Source: Rhizobium leguminosarum bv. trifolii WSM2297 (GTDB lineage Bacteria; Pseudomonadota; Alphaproteobacteria; Rhizobiales; Rhizobiaceae). Taken from it: a stretch of 64,000 bases of DNA. Made by a program: the position numbers and the translations under genes. The DNA is taken from assembly GCF_000271845.1 (NCBI RefSeq), contig NZ_JH719394.1:221080-285079 (forward strand). Reading direction: 5' to 3'. Below, in pieces: positions 56,494 to 64,000 of this stretch (the stretch's first letter is position 1; each line of letters begins with the position of its first letter). Under the pieces are notes generated by a model. That model was not told where the DNA came from. It did no database searches and saw only the letters and a list, made by a program, of their open reading frames with translations.

Positions 56494-57813
56494 TCATAGC
56501 CAGCCGCCCGAAAATCCCGCCCGTCTTAGTCCGACAACGACCGGTTCGCACCGGCGCATGATGTTCCACAGCAGGCCAGTTCGATAGTTTTCGATCATCA
56601 GGACCACCGGCCCCTGGTCGATGCCGAAGTGGTAGGGGCTCACCCACCACCCCTCGGCCTCGTCGTCCATCGTGTATGTTTGATTGAACGATGGTTTGAA
56701 GCCGTAAAGCCGTGTCATGCCGAGCTGCATTCGAGCAAAGTTTCGCACGGTCGGGATAACGATCTCCGGAGCGAATGGCAGCGAACCCACCACCACCCAT
56801 GGAGATACGGTCCCGTCATCCGGCCCATAGGGTGCGCCTCGCGCAACATAGTCGAAGAATTCCCTGTCCATCCCGTCTATGGTCCGCTTCATCCAACCGG
56901 GGCCGTCACTTGCCGTGAACCCCCAGCAATATTCGCCATAACCTTTGAAGTTCAGCGGATTGCGGATGGCATATTCCTGTTGGACGAACGTGGCATGCCG
57001 GCTGTTGCGAAAATAATCGCTGTCATGCTCGCGCATGAAATGATCGCGGATCTCGCGGAAATCGATCCACATATGCGAGAGCTGATGGGTAAAGAGCGGG
57101 CCTGAATAGAGCAGTTCGCGACCGAAGATATTCCGCCATTCGTAGCTCTGCGTATAGGCCGTGAAGCTTTCCGGCGGCAGCGGGTAGGTCGGTGAGCCCA
57201 ATCCGAGAATATAGAGAAGCAGGCCCTCGTCATAGCCGCGCCACCGATAGGGAATGAAGCCGCTTTCCGGCCGCCAGCCGTGAGTAAGCGTCGCGTGATT
57301 GTCGCGTGCCCAATTCCAGTCCGCACGCTCGTAGAGCGATTTGGCAAGTGCGCGAACCTTCGCCTCGTCTTCAGTGTCCGCATCGAAATAAGCCGCGACG
57401 GTCAAGGCGCCGGCGAAGAGGAAGGCAGAGTCGATCGTCGACAATTCGCACTGCCAGACCCGTCGGCCCGTCTCGATGTCCAGGAAGTGGTAGAAGAAGC
57501 CCTTGTAGCCGGATGCATCCGGTTCCGGCCCCTGGTGGCAGGACATCAGAAACTCCAATCTGCGCCGGGCGATCTTGGCGGCAAACTCGCGAATGACGAT
57601 GCCGCGCTCAACGACGACGGGAATGGTAGCAAGCGCCATGCCGACCGCAGCAATGCTCGCCGGTGCGCCCGCCTGTGTCTTGTCGCGAACCAATCCGTTG
57701 TCCGGATTCGTGCATTGCAGATAGTAGAGCAATGTCGTGAACTGAAGGCGACCGAGATCCTCTCCGGTCGGCATTCGGTTCAGTTCGGGATCGGTGGACA
57801 GTAACTCCGACAT
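56494..57813 (-). CDS. Glucoamylase-like protein (PF10091, GH144 type)
   Basis: About 439 residues. The second half has the glucoamylase-like pattern: ATLTHGWRPESGFIPYRWRGYDEG, LFTHQLSHMWIDFREIRDHF, YGEYCWGFTASDGPGW and LYGFKPSFNQTY. The fold is an (alpha/alpha)6 barrel; members include endo-beta-1,2-glucanases of GH144 and a domain of the cyclic beta-1,2-glucan synthase of rhizobia. No signal peptide is visible, so it would act inside the cell. Rhizobia make cyclic beta-1,2-glucan, a plausible substrate. It lies between phosphoketolase and DUF3141 genes on the same strand. Confidence 0.8.
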   Translation of the reverse strand: MSELLSTDPELNRMPTGEDLGRLQFTTLLYYLQCTNPDNGLVRDKTQAGAPASIAAVGMALATIPVVVERGIVIREFAAKIARRRLEFLMSCHQGPEPDASGYKGFFYHFLDIETGRRVWQCELSTIDSAFLFAGALTVAAYFDADTEDEAKVRALAKSLYERADWNWARDNHATLTHGWRPESGFIPYRWRGYDEGLLLYILGLGSPTYPLPPESFTAYTQSYEWRNIFGRELLYSGPLFTHQLSHMWIDFREIRDHFMREHDSDYFRNSRHATFVQQEYAIRNPLNFKGYGEYCWGFTASDGPGWMKRTIDGMDREFFDYVARGAPYGPDDGTVSPWVVVGSLPFAPEIVIPTVRNFARMQLGMTRLYGFKPSFNQTYTMDDEAEGWWVSPYHFGIDQGPVVLMIENYRTGLLWNIMRRCEPVVVGLRRAGFSGGWL

Positions 57814-58012
57814 GATAGGCTAACCGTGGAGATTGGTGGTTTCGTCGAGCACCCGGAGGCGGCCTTGGTCGGACGCCGGCCGGAATGAGCGTCAGCGCGC
57901 AACGCCTCGTCTCATGCATGTCGCCCGGAATAACGGCATGCATAAATACAAAGAGCCAAGGCGCGCCGCATGAATCCAAGTTTGGTGCGACGCGCTTTAG
58001 GCACTGTCCCCT

Positions 58013-60475
58013 TCAGGCATTGTCCCCCTCTGTGGAGGTCGCTGCCTTCACCTTTGCCGCGCTCTTGACGCCCCATGTCCAGCCGCTGATCTCAGGCATA
58101 TCATCACCGTGCGTTTCGATATATTGACGGTGCTCGATCAGCCTTCCCCGGATGGCCTGCTTGAAATAGGCCGCACGTGCGCCGAGCTGCGGCAGCCGAT
58201 CGATGACGTCTTCAACGAGATGAAAGCGATCGAGCTGGTTCAAAACGACCATGTCGAATGGCGTCGTGGTCGTTCCTTCTTCCTTGTAGCCGCGGACATG
58301 CAGATTTTTATGGTTGGTCCGCCGATAAGTCAGCCGGTGGATCAACCAGGGATATCCGTGGAATGCGAAGATGATCGGCTTGTCCTTGGTGAAGAGCGCG
58401 TCGAAATCTGGATCCGAAAGCCCGTGAGGATGTTCGCTCGAAGGCTGCAGCTTCATCAGATTGACGACATTGATGACGCGCACCTTCAATTCAGGAAGGT
58501 GCTCACGGATCAACTGGACGGCGGCGAGCGTCTCCAGGGTCGGCACATCGCCACAGCATGCCATGACCACATCCGGCTCCGAGCCGCGGTCATTGCTCGC
58601 CCATTCCCAGATGCCGAGACCTTCGGTGCAGTGTTTGATGGCCTCGTCCATCGTGAGCCATTGCGGTGCCGGCTGCTTGCCGGCCACCACGACGTTCACG
58701 TAGTTACGGCTGCGCAGGCAGTGATCGGTAACCGACAGGAGCGTATTGGCATCCGGCGGGAGATAGACCCGGATGACCTCCGCCTTCTTGTTGATCACAT
58801 GGTCGAGGAAGCCCGGATCCTGATGAGAAAACCCATTGTGATCCTGTCTCCAGACATGCGAACTCAGGAAGTAGTTCAGAGAGGCGATCGGCCGCCGCCA
58901 GGGAATGTGGTTACAGACTTTCAGCCACTTGGCGTGCTGATTGAACATCGAGTCGATGATGTGAATGAACGCCTCGTAGCAGGAGAAGAAACCGTGACGC
59001 CCGGTCAACAGATAACCTTCGAGCCAGCCCTGGCATTGATGCTCGCTTAGGACCTCCATGATCCGTCCGTCGGGCGAAAGGTGATCGTCCTCGGGGTAGA
59101 TCTCGGACATATAGCAGCGATCCGTCACATCCAGCACGTCCTGCCAGCGGTTGGAGTTGTTCTCGTCGGGGCTGAACAGGCGAAAGTTGCTGTTGCGGAG
59201 GTTCTGCTTCATCACGTCACGCAGGAACTTGCCCATCAGGCGGGCCGATTCTGCGTTCACCGAGCCGGGCTTTGGCACCGAGACGGCATAGTCGCGGAAA
59301 TCCGGCATCTTCAGATCGCGCAACAACAGACCGCCGTTTGCGTGCGGATTGTCGCTCATCCGGCGATGCCCCGTCGGTGCCAGCGAGGCGAGTTCAGGTC
59401 TCAACCTGCCATCGCCGTCGAAAAGCTCTTCGGGTCTGTAGGTCTTCATCCATTGTTGCAGCACCTTGATATGTTCCGGCTTGTCCATATCGCCCATCGG
59501 AACCTGGTGCGAGCGCCAATAATCCTCGCATTTCTTGCCATCGATTTCGGAAGGGCAAGTCCAGCCCTTCGGTGTGCGGAAGACGATCATCGGCCAAGCC
59601 GGACGGCGGACATTCCTCTTGTCCCGCGCCTCCGCCCAGATCTTCTTGATCGTCGCGACGGCCGTATCCATGGCTGCGGCAAGCTGTTGCTGCACCTGGT
59701 CGGGCTCATGGCCCTCGACAAAGAGGGGCGCATACCCCATGCCCTCGAAGAACTTTGCCAATTCCTCCTTGGGAATACGGGCGAGGAAGCAGGGATTGGC
59801 GATTTTGTAGCCATTGAGATGCAGGATCGGCAAAACGCATCCGTCACGGGCGGGATTGAGAAACTTGTTGCCATGCCATCCTGTGGCGAGCGGGCCAGTT
59901 TCGGCTTCCCCGTCACCGACGACACAGGCGACGATCAGATCGGAGTTGTCGAAGGCTGCGCCATAGGCGTGGCTGAGCGCATAACCGAGCTCACCACCTT
60001 CATGGATGCTTCCGGGTGTTTCGGGAGCAACGTGGCTCGGGATGCCGCCGGGAAAGCTGAACTGCTTGAACAGTCGCTTCATTCCCTCTTCATCCTGGCC
60101 GATATTCGGGTAGAACTCGCTGTAGGTTCCCTCCAGATAGGCATGCGCAACAAGCGACGGTCCGCCGTGGCCAGGGCCGATCACATAGATCATGTTGAGA
60201 TCGTCTCGCTTGATCACCCGATTGAGGTGCACATAGAGCATGTTGAGGCCAGGCGAGGTTCCCCAATGGCCGAGCAGCCGCGGCTTGATATGCGCGCGTG
60301 CGAGAGGTTTTTTGAGCAGGGGATTGTCGAGCAGATAGATCTGCCCAACCGACAGATAGTTCGATGCCCTCCAGTAGGCATCCATGAGGCGGAGTTCTTC
60401 GGACGACAGCGGTGCTTTTCCATACGACGCTGCCGGGGCGGTTCTTTTCATCACTGCCGTTTCAGGTGAAGCCAT
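58013..60475 (-). CDS. xfp: Phosphoketolase (xylulose-5-phosphate/fructose-6-phosphate)
   Basis: About 820 residues, the usual full length. ThDP- and substrate-binding motifs are intact: [55 protein letters not shown] and [12 protein letters not shown]. It splits xylulose-5-phosphate (and fructose-6-phosphate) with phosphate into acetyl-phosphate and glyceraldehyde-3-phosphate (or erythrose-4-phosphate). I choose ATG 60475 with GGAG six bases upstream; the open frame starts four codons earlier at a TTG. Acetate kinase and phosphotransacylase genes on the same strand take up its product. Confidence 0.95.
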   Translation of the reverse strand: MASPETAVMKRTAPAASYGKAPLSSEELRLMDAYWRASNYLSVGQIYLLDNPLLKKPLARAHIKPRLLGHWGTSPGLNMLYVHLNRVIKRDDLNMIYVIGPGHGGPSLVAHAYLEGTYSEFYPNIGQDEEGMKRLFKQFSFPGGIPSHVAPETPGSIHEGGELGYALSHAYGAAFDNSDLIVACVVGDGEAETGPLATGWHGNKFLNPARDGCVLPILHLNGYKIANPCFLARIPKEELAKFFEGMGYAPLFVEGHEPDQVQQQLAAAMDTAVATIKKIWAEARDKRNVRRPAWPMIVFRTPKGWTCPSEIDGKKCEDYWRSHQVPMGDMDKPEHIKVLQQWMKTYRPEELFDGDGRLRPELASLAPTGHRRMSDNPHANGGLLLRDLKMPDFRDYAVSVPKPGSVNAESARLMGKFLRDVMKQNLRNSNFRLFSPDENNSNRWQDVLDVTDRCYMSEIYPEDDHLSPDGRIMEVLSEHQCQGWLEGYLLTGRHGFFSCYEAFIHIIDSMFNQHAKWLKVCNHIPWRRPIASLNYFLSSHVWRQDHNGFSHQDPGFLDHVINKKAEVIRVYLPPDANTLLSVTDHCLRSRNYVNVVVAGKQPAPQWLTMDEAIKHCTEGLGIWEWASNDRGSEPDVVMACCGDVPTLETLAAVQLIREHLPELKVRVINVVNLMKLQPSSEHPHGLSDPDFDALFTKDKPIIFAFHGYPWLIHRLTYRRTNHKNLHVRGYKEEGTTTTPFDMVVLNQLDRFHLVEDVIDRLPQLGARAAYFKQAIRGRLIEHRQYIETHGDDMPEISGWTWGVKSAAKVKAATSTEGDNA

Positions 60476-60561
60476 CTGCGTCTCCAATCAAAATGACATT
60501 GCTCAATCGCGGCGGGCTGTTTTCATCGAGGTCGGTGCAATCGCATGCCGTTGCTGCGGCA

Positions 60562-61233
60562 CTACCGGGGAGGAGGGTCGGGAAAATGCTCAACTACGCC
60601 CAGAACACCGTGAACCCGCTCTGCCAGAACGCGCGCGGCTTTTCGGCAGGCTTCTGTCTCGACTTTTCCCCAAAAATGCACGATCCCGTCAGTGACCGTC
60701 ACCGACACATCCAAGCATTCCAGCCCCGTGTTTTCAGCGAGCCGGACAAGAATGCTACGCCGAATGGCTTCGTCGCCGGTTGCCGTGTTGTCTGGTTTGG
60801 CCAAGTAAATGACCTGCAGGAGGTCGGCGCGACTGACGATGCCGACAAGTTTGCCGGCCCGCAGAACCGGAATGCGCTTGATGCCATGCTCTTGCATGAG
60901 CCCGGCGACACGGGAGAGGGGAGCATCTTCGAAGATCGTCACCGGATTAGGTGTCATGACGTCACCCACTCTCCATGCGCATCGCTTTACAAAAGCATTC
61001 GCCCTTTCGTCAGGGCCAAGTCCCATCTCGGCCTTCAACAGGAACGCGCCGCTTGACAGTTCTGTTCGACGGATCAGATCGCCTTCGCTGATGAGACCTA
61101 TCAGGCGCCCGTCATCGTCAACGACAGGAATTCCGCTGACCTGCCGGTCGGCCATCAGCTTGGCTGCTTGCCGAACGCTATTGTCAGGCGAGACTGTGAC
61201 GATCGTTGTCGTCATTACGTCTTTGACGAGCAT
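60562..61233 (-). CDS. CBS-domain pair fused to a BON domain
   Basis: About 223 residues from ATG 61233. Two CBS domains: the first starts VKDVMTTTIVTVSPDNSV, with GIPVVDDDGRLIGLISEGDL; the second runs RVGDVMTPNPVTIFEDAPLS to IPVLRAGKLVGIVSRADLL. A C-terminal BON domain (about 160-215, VTVTDGIVHFWGKV) follows. CBS pairs bind adenine nucleotides or their derivatives; BON domains bind membranes or other ligands. The combination is common near stress and low-oxygen genes. It precedes phosphoketolase by about 85 bases on the same strand. Confidence 0.9.
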   Translation of the reverse strand: MLVKDVMTTTIVTVSPDNSVRQAAKLMADRQVSGIPVVDDDGRLIGLISEGDLIRRTELSSGAFLLKAEMGLGPDERANAFVKRCAWRVGDVMTPNPVTIFEDAPLSRVAGLMQEHGIKRIPVLRAGKLVGIVSRADLLQVIYLAKPDNTATGDEAIRRSILVRLAENTGLECLDVSVTVTDGIVHFWGKVETEACRKAARVLAERVHGVLGVVEHFPDPPPR

Positions 61234-61369
61234 GTCGATCCAACTCCGGCTATATCTGCCCGGCGGGCTGTGCCTATTGGCCAAGGCGAACTCGATTCAT
61301 CGCGTCCGCGCAGCAACCTGTTGCTCGGCCATCGTGTGCGGCTCAACGATGAAACCCTCACCTGGAACC

Positions 61370-61729
61370 CTACTTGACGTAAATGATCAAATTCCCGTTT
61401 CGTGCTTTCACCGCCCATTCGATGTCGTTGGGCGAGAGCTTCTTCTGTTTCAGTTGAGCGACGAGCGATTTGTTCGCCCGTGCGGCATCTCGAATTGCCT
61501 TTACGTGCTCCTCGCTCCCCTGCCGTGGATGGGAACCGGTCTCCGAAAATTCAGCAGTTCGATAGCTCACAACGGTGAGGCGCTTTCCCTTGTACGTCCG
61601 TATTGTCTCGGGAAGGCTTTCGTTCCAGTTCATCCTCCGGTATTCACGCCTGGTTTCCTGCGACTGGACTGGCCAGGCCGAAACGATGGTGGAGAACCCC
61701 AGTAACAACGAGATAGCTATTTTACGCAT
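61370..61729 (-). CDS. Small secreted protein of unknown function
   Basis: About 119 residues from ATG 61729, with GGAGG six bases upstream. The N-terminus is a signal peptide (MRKIAISLLLGFSTIVSA, cleavage near SQE). The mature part of about 90 residues is basic and contains ETIRTYKGKRLTVVSYR and LKQKKLSPNDIEWAVKARNG. I do not recognise a named domain. It is preceded by an FNR/FixK-type box at the right distance and followed on the same strand by the CBS-BON and phosphoketolase genes, so it may be the first gene of an oxygen-regulated run. Confidence 0.75.
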   Translation of the reverse strand: MRKIAISLLLGFSTIVSAWPVQSQETRREYRRMNWNESLPETIRTYKGKRLTVVSYRTAEFSETGSHPRQGSEEHVKAIRDAARANKSLVAQLKQKKLSPNDIEWAVKARNGNLIIYVK

Positions 61730-61784
61730 GCTGTGCCTCCCGACCAAACTTCATGAGCCTAGTCAGATCGCATCACCATTTGCA

Positions 61785-61798
61785 TTGAGTTGGATCAA
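61785..61798 (-). promoter_or_regulatory. FNR/FixK-type box (anaerobox)
   Basis: On the minus strand the site reads TTGATCCAACTCAA, nine of ten matches to TTGAT-N4-ATCAA. Its centre is about 62 bases before the start codon of the small secreted protein. A FixK/FNR activator centred at -41.5 would give a transcript beginning about 20 bases before that codon, with GGAGG included. Such boxes drive low-oxygen expression in rhizobia. Confidence 0.65.
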
Positions 61799-61962
61799 TT
61801 GAGGCGGCATTTATTGATGACTGGCACGCCGCCGTCCGGGGAGCGAGTGCCGCGAAAGCACGACCGAGGAAGGGCAGGAACCTCGCCGGCCAAGCCGAGG
61901 TGGGCGGCGCGACCCATGATAACCACTTCCAGGCCGGTGAGTTTCGCTTGCGAGCCCCCATG

Positions 61963-62011
61963 TTGCGGCACGTGTCAGCCTGGACGAGGACTTGCCGCAA
62001 TGCTGACACGT
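61963..62011. repeat. Interleaved inverted repeats (pseudoknot-like)
   Basis: Two inverted repeats are crossed over each other. TTGCGGCA (61963-61970) pairs with TGCCGCAA (61993-62000), and ACGTGTCAGC (61970-61979) pairs with GCTGACACGT (62002-62011). The order a-b-a'-b' allows either hairpin in turn, or both at once as a pseudoknot. It lies in the 404-base gene-free region (61730-62133) between the secreted-protein gene and the diguanylate cyclase gene. It could be a small RNA, a 5'-leader switch of the cyclase gene or a binding site. Confidence 0.5.
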
Positions 62012-62133
62012 AAGGCTTGTTTGGTTGCCGCGGCAAAAGAATATTGCGATAGCGGCCGAGCATCCATCATCTCTTTAGGTTTTGCTAACATAATCTGATT
62101 CTATCGTTGTTTTGAAATGCCTGGAACAGTCGG

Positions 62134-63039
62134 ATGACCAAGATATCGGAGCGACTCGCGGGTTTGAGTGAGGAGAGCGCAGTCCTGATTGCGCTTTACG
62201 ATCAGGATGATCGATTGCGCTATGCAAACGCGGCCTTTCGCTCCACCTACGTCTTGGAAGCTGAGGAAACGCCCTTATGGGGCGATCTGATGCGGCGAAA
62301 TACGAAGGCGGGAAAGGGCACGGTCATCAAGGCCGCCGACTTCGAGACATGGCTGGTCTCGGCACAGTCCCGGCGTGGCAAACTCCCGTTCCGTGCCTTC
62401 GAAACCGATGTGGCCGACGGAAGATGGTTCTGGATGACCGAGACCGTCCAAAGTGACGGATGGATGCTATGCATCGCAAGCGACATTACGCCTATGAAGA
62501 CGAGCGAGCGTGACTTGAGGCAAGATCGTGATTTTGCGTTGCGGGCTTCGCAGACGGACGAACTGACCAGCATCTCCAACCGCCGTTTCATGATGGCAGC
62601 ACTCGAGAGCATGGTTGTGCGCCAGGCATCGGCGCAATCGGTCAGCGGTTGCGCCTGCATCATGGATCTGGATTATTTCAAACGCATAAACGACGTATAC
62701 GGACACCAAGCCGGCGACGGCGTGCTCATCGATTTTGCACGCCGCGTCCAGCCGCTGGTTCGCCGCCGCGACAGTTTTGGGCGTATCGGCGGTGAAGAAT
62801 TCATGTTGATCTTGCCCGATACGACGCTCGGGCAAGGCGAACTGATCGTCGACCGGATCCTTAAGGCAGTCCGAGGCGCACGGCCCATCTGCTCAGCGCC
62901 CACTTTCTCTTATACCTGCTCGGCTGGGCTGGCCGAGTTGCACCCGGGCGAGACGGCACGCGAATTATACGCCCGGGCGGACGAGGCGCTTTACCATGCA
63001 AAACAGAGCGGTCGAGATCGGTTAAGGATCGTCGCCTAA
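62134..63039 (+). CDS. PAS-GGDEF diguanylate cyclase
   Basis: About 301 residues. Residues 10-120 are a PAS-like sensor (LIALYDQDDRLRYANAAFRSTY), and residues 135-300 a GGDEF domain with active motif RIGGEEFMLIL (about 219) and TDELTSISNRRFM at its start. An RxxD inhibitory site (RRRD) precedes it by five residues. It should make cyclic di-GMP in the cytosol in response to a signal sensed by PAS, possibly redox or a ligand; no cofactor residue can be named. The gene is monocistronic, divergent from the secreted-protein gene. Confidence 0.9.
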   Translation: MTKISERLAGLSEESAVLIALYDQDDRLRYANAAFRSTYVLEAEETPLWGDLMRRNTKAGKGTVIKAADFETWLVSAQSRRGKLPFRAFETDVADGRWFWMTETVQSDGWMLCIASDITPMKTSERDLRQDRDFALRASQTDELTSISNRRFMMAALESMVVRQASAQSVSGCACIMDLDYFKRINDVYGHQAGDGVLIDFARRVQPLVRRRDSFGRIGGEEFMLILPDTTLGQGELIVDRILKAVRGARPICSAPTFSYTCSAGLAELHPGETARELYARADEALYHAKQSGRDRLRIVA

Positions 63040-63319
63040 CTGAGAAAATATCGACCACCGAGAAAGGCGGATAGCTTGAACTGGTCGTCGTTGCAGCCAA
63101 AGAGATGCGCATCGAACGCTTCCTTCTGGTATCCGTGTTTCCGGACGCCCTGCGCGATTGCCTCAGCGACAGCTCAACAGCAAGTTCCATAATACATACT
63201 ATGCAATATGTTATAACATTACACAACTGCTTTCAGGTCTCTGGAGGCGCATCGTGACGATCGCCTCGTATGAGATTTCCTGTTCGGCCATGGTCTCCCC
63301 TTCTGTTTACTCAGAACTG

Positions 63320-64000
63320 TCAGTATGTGACGCCGCGCCCACGGCTGACCGCCCGCTGGCGCCGTTCCGCAATAATCTCCTCACTGCTTTCATGGCGAAC
63401 CGTCTGCTGCAGGACCTTCAGCCTCTCCTGCATCGCCGCAAAGGCCCCACGCTGCGCCGGCGACACGTGATTGATGAGCTCCTTGTCACCGCGGATGATG
63501 GCATTGCGCCCGAAGCGCTGGTCGAGTGCCTTGCTGACATCAGCAAACTCCCGACGGATGTTTGCATCGAGAGGTGCAGCCGAGATATTCAGCTTGCGAC
63601 CATTCTTTCGCTGCGCCACCCGTTGCGCGAGAGCTTCCTCTGCCGCTCTCGACAGGCCGGGAATGGCAACCGCCATGCGCTGCCGCTCTGCCGTAATGCT
63701 CCGTCGTTCTGCATCGACCAGATTGACATAGGACGACCCGAGCGAGCGCAGCCGGACGGCGGCTTCCGGCACCGCCTGCGCCGCCTCTTTCCGCTCCCGG
63801 CCAGAGGCCAGCATCTTATCCATCAGGCGGTCGGAACCGCGCAGTGCACCGTAAGCGGCTGGATCATTGGACACCGCGGCGGCGATGCGATCGGCAGCAA
63901 AACCTTTCAGGATCAGCTCCTCGATCATGCTGACGGCCCCGGCCGGATCGCGCCAGATCGTCCTTGCAGTATTCGCCAGTGCCGCACGCTGCTGGTGATA
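63320..64000 (-). CDS. traA: Conjugative relaxase TraA-like protein, C-terminal part (cut by window edge)
   Basis: The frame is open to the right edge, beyond the ATG at 63928 (upstream residues read YHQQRAALANTARTIW), so only about the last 226 residues are present. They are helical and charged (SAAPLDANIRREFADVSKAL, KELINHVSPAQRGAFAAMQE), like the C-terminus of the large TraA relaxase/helicase of Ti and rhizobial plasmids. TraA nicks oriT and unwinds DNA for transfer. The enzyme's relaxase and helicase domains are outside the window. The sequence downstream of it up to the cyclase gene is gene-free. Identity is from recalled similarity. Confidence 0.68.
   Translation of the reverse strand, partial: YHQQRAALANTARTIWRDPAGAVSMIEELILKGFAADRIAAAVSNDPAAYGALRGSDRLMDKMLASGRERKEAAQAVPEAAVRLRSLGSSYVNLVDAERRSITAERQRMAVAIPGLSRAAEEALAQRVAQRKNGRKLNISAAPLDANIRREFADVSKALDQRFGRNAIIRGDKELINHVSPAQRGAFAAMQERLKVLQQTVRHESSEEIIAERRQRAVSRGRGVTY

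Noticed and set aside
60493..60506. A second FNR-like box (TTGA-N6-TCAT on the minus strand) before phosphoketolase
   Set aside because: One base off in the short core, and only about 20 bases from the start codon, too close for activation; kept out of the annotation.
61773..62063. A 96-residue minus-strand ORF in the gene-free region before the cyclase gene
   Set aside because: It overlaps the FixK-type box and the crossed repeats, has no ribosome-binding site and no recognisable domain.

Overview
The window looks like about 64 kb of a large plasmid or secondary replicon of a fast-growing rhizobium, probably of the Rhizobium leguminosarum/etli group. It is GC-rich throughout. It is packed with catabolic operons and their ABC transporters, carries a rhizobial-style intergenic repeat, and ends inside the 3' part of a gene resembling the Ti/rhizobial-plasmid relaxase traA. 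I see no rRNA, tRNA, CRISPR array, insertion sequence or replication origin. Species and replicon are inferences from gene content.

Left part (1-22.4 kb). An ECF sigma factor overlaps the gene for a membrane-anchored vWA protein cut by the window edge. A long minus-strand unit (2.5-16.2 kb) looks like a carnitine/gamma-butyrobetaine pathway: ADP-forming CoA ligase, acyl-CoA dehydrogenase, a CaiD-like hydratase, L-carnitine dehydrogenase fused to a hotdog thioesterase, and a beta-keto acid cleavage enzyme. It also includes a dipeptide-type ABC transporter and a CocE-type hydrolase, and is divergent from a CdhR/GlxA-type AraC regulator. A glutathione-independent formaldehyde dehydrogenase follows at 20.3 kb. 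It would suit formaldehyde made when the product glycine betaine is demethylated.

Middle (22.5-50.6 kb). After a GGDEF-EAL protein, a cysteine hydrolase and an FMN 2-hydroxy-acid oxidase comes a tight eight-gene minus-strand operon (27.1-35.3 kb). It has a stand-alone Rieske ferredoxin-like protein, a Rieske-oxygenase catalytic subunit that has lost its own Rieske cluster site, a GST-like protein, a guanine/8-oxoguanine-type deaminase, and a nucleoside/base (BMP-type) ABC transporter. The layout recalls the NdmC/NdmE N7-demethylase of caffeine degraders and is the best candidate for an undescribed system here. Next come amine and amino-acid catabolic genes: ArgE-like deacetylase, GhrA-like reductase, cupins, PuuB-like oxidase, two aldehyde dehydrogenases, a class III aminotransferase, two paralogous tandem-GNAT proteins, an Lrp regulator and a tartrate/D-malate dehydrogenase.

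Right part (50.9-64 kb). A minus-strand set encodes phosphoketolase, a CBS-BON protein, a glucoamylase-like (PF10091) protein, a PhaC-like DUF3141 protein, a phosphotransacylase, acetate kinase and a FabI paralogue. Together these could route sugar phosphates through acetyl-phosphate to acetyl-CoA or acetate plus ATP. An FNR/FixK-type box sits in front of the first gene of this run, suggesting expression when oxygen is low. A PAS-GGDEF cyclase and the partial relaxase end the window.
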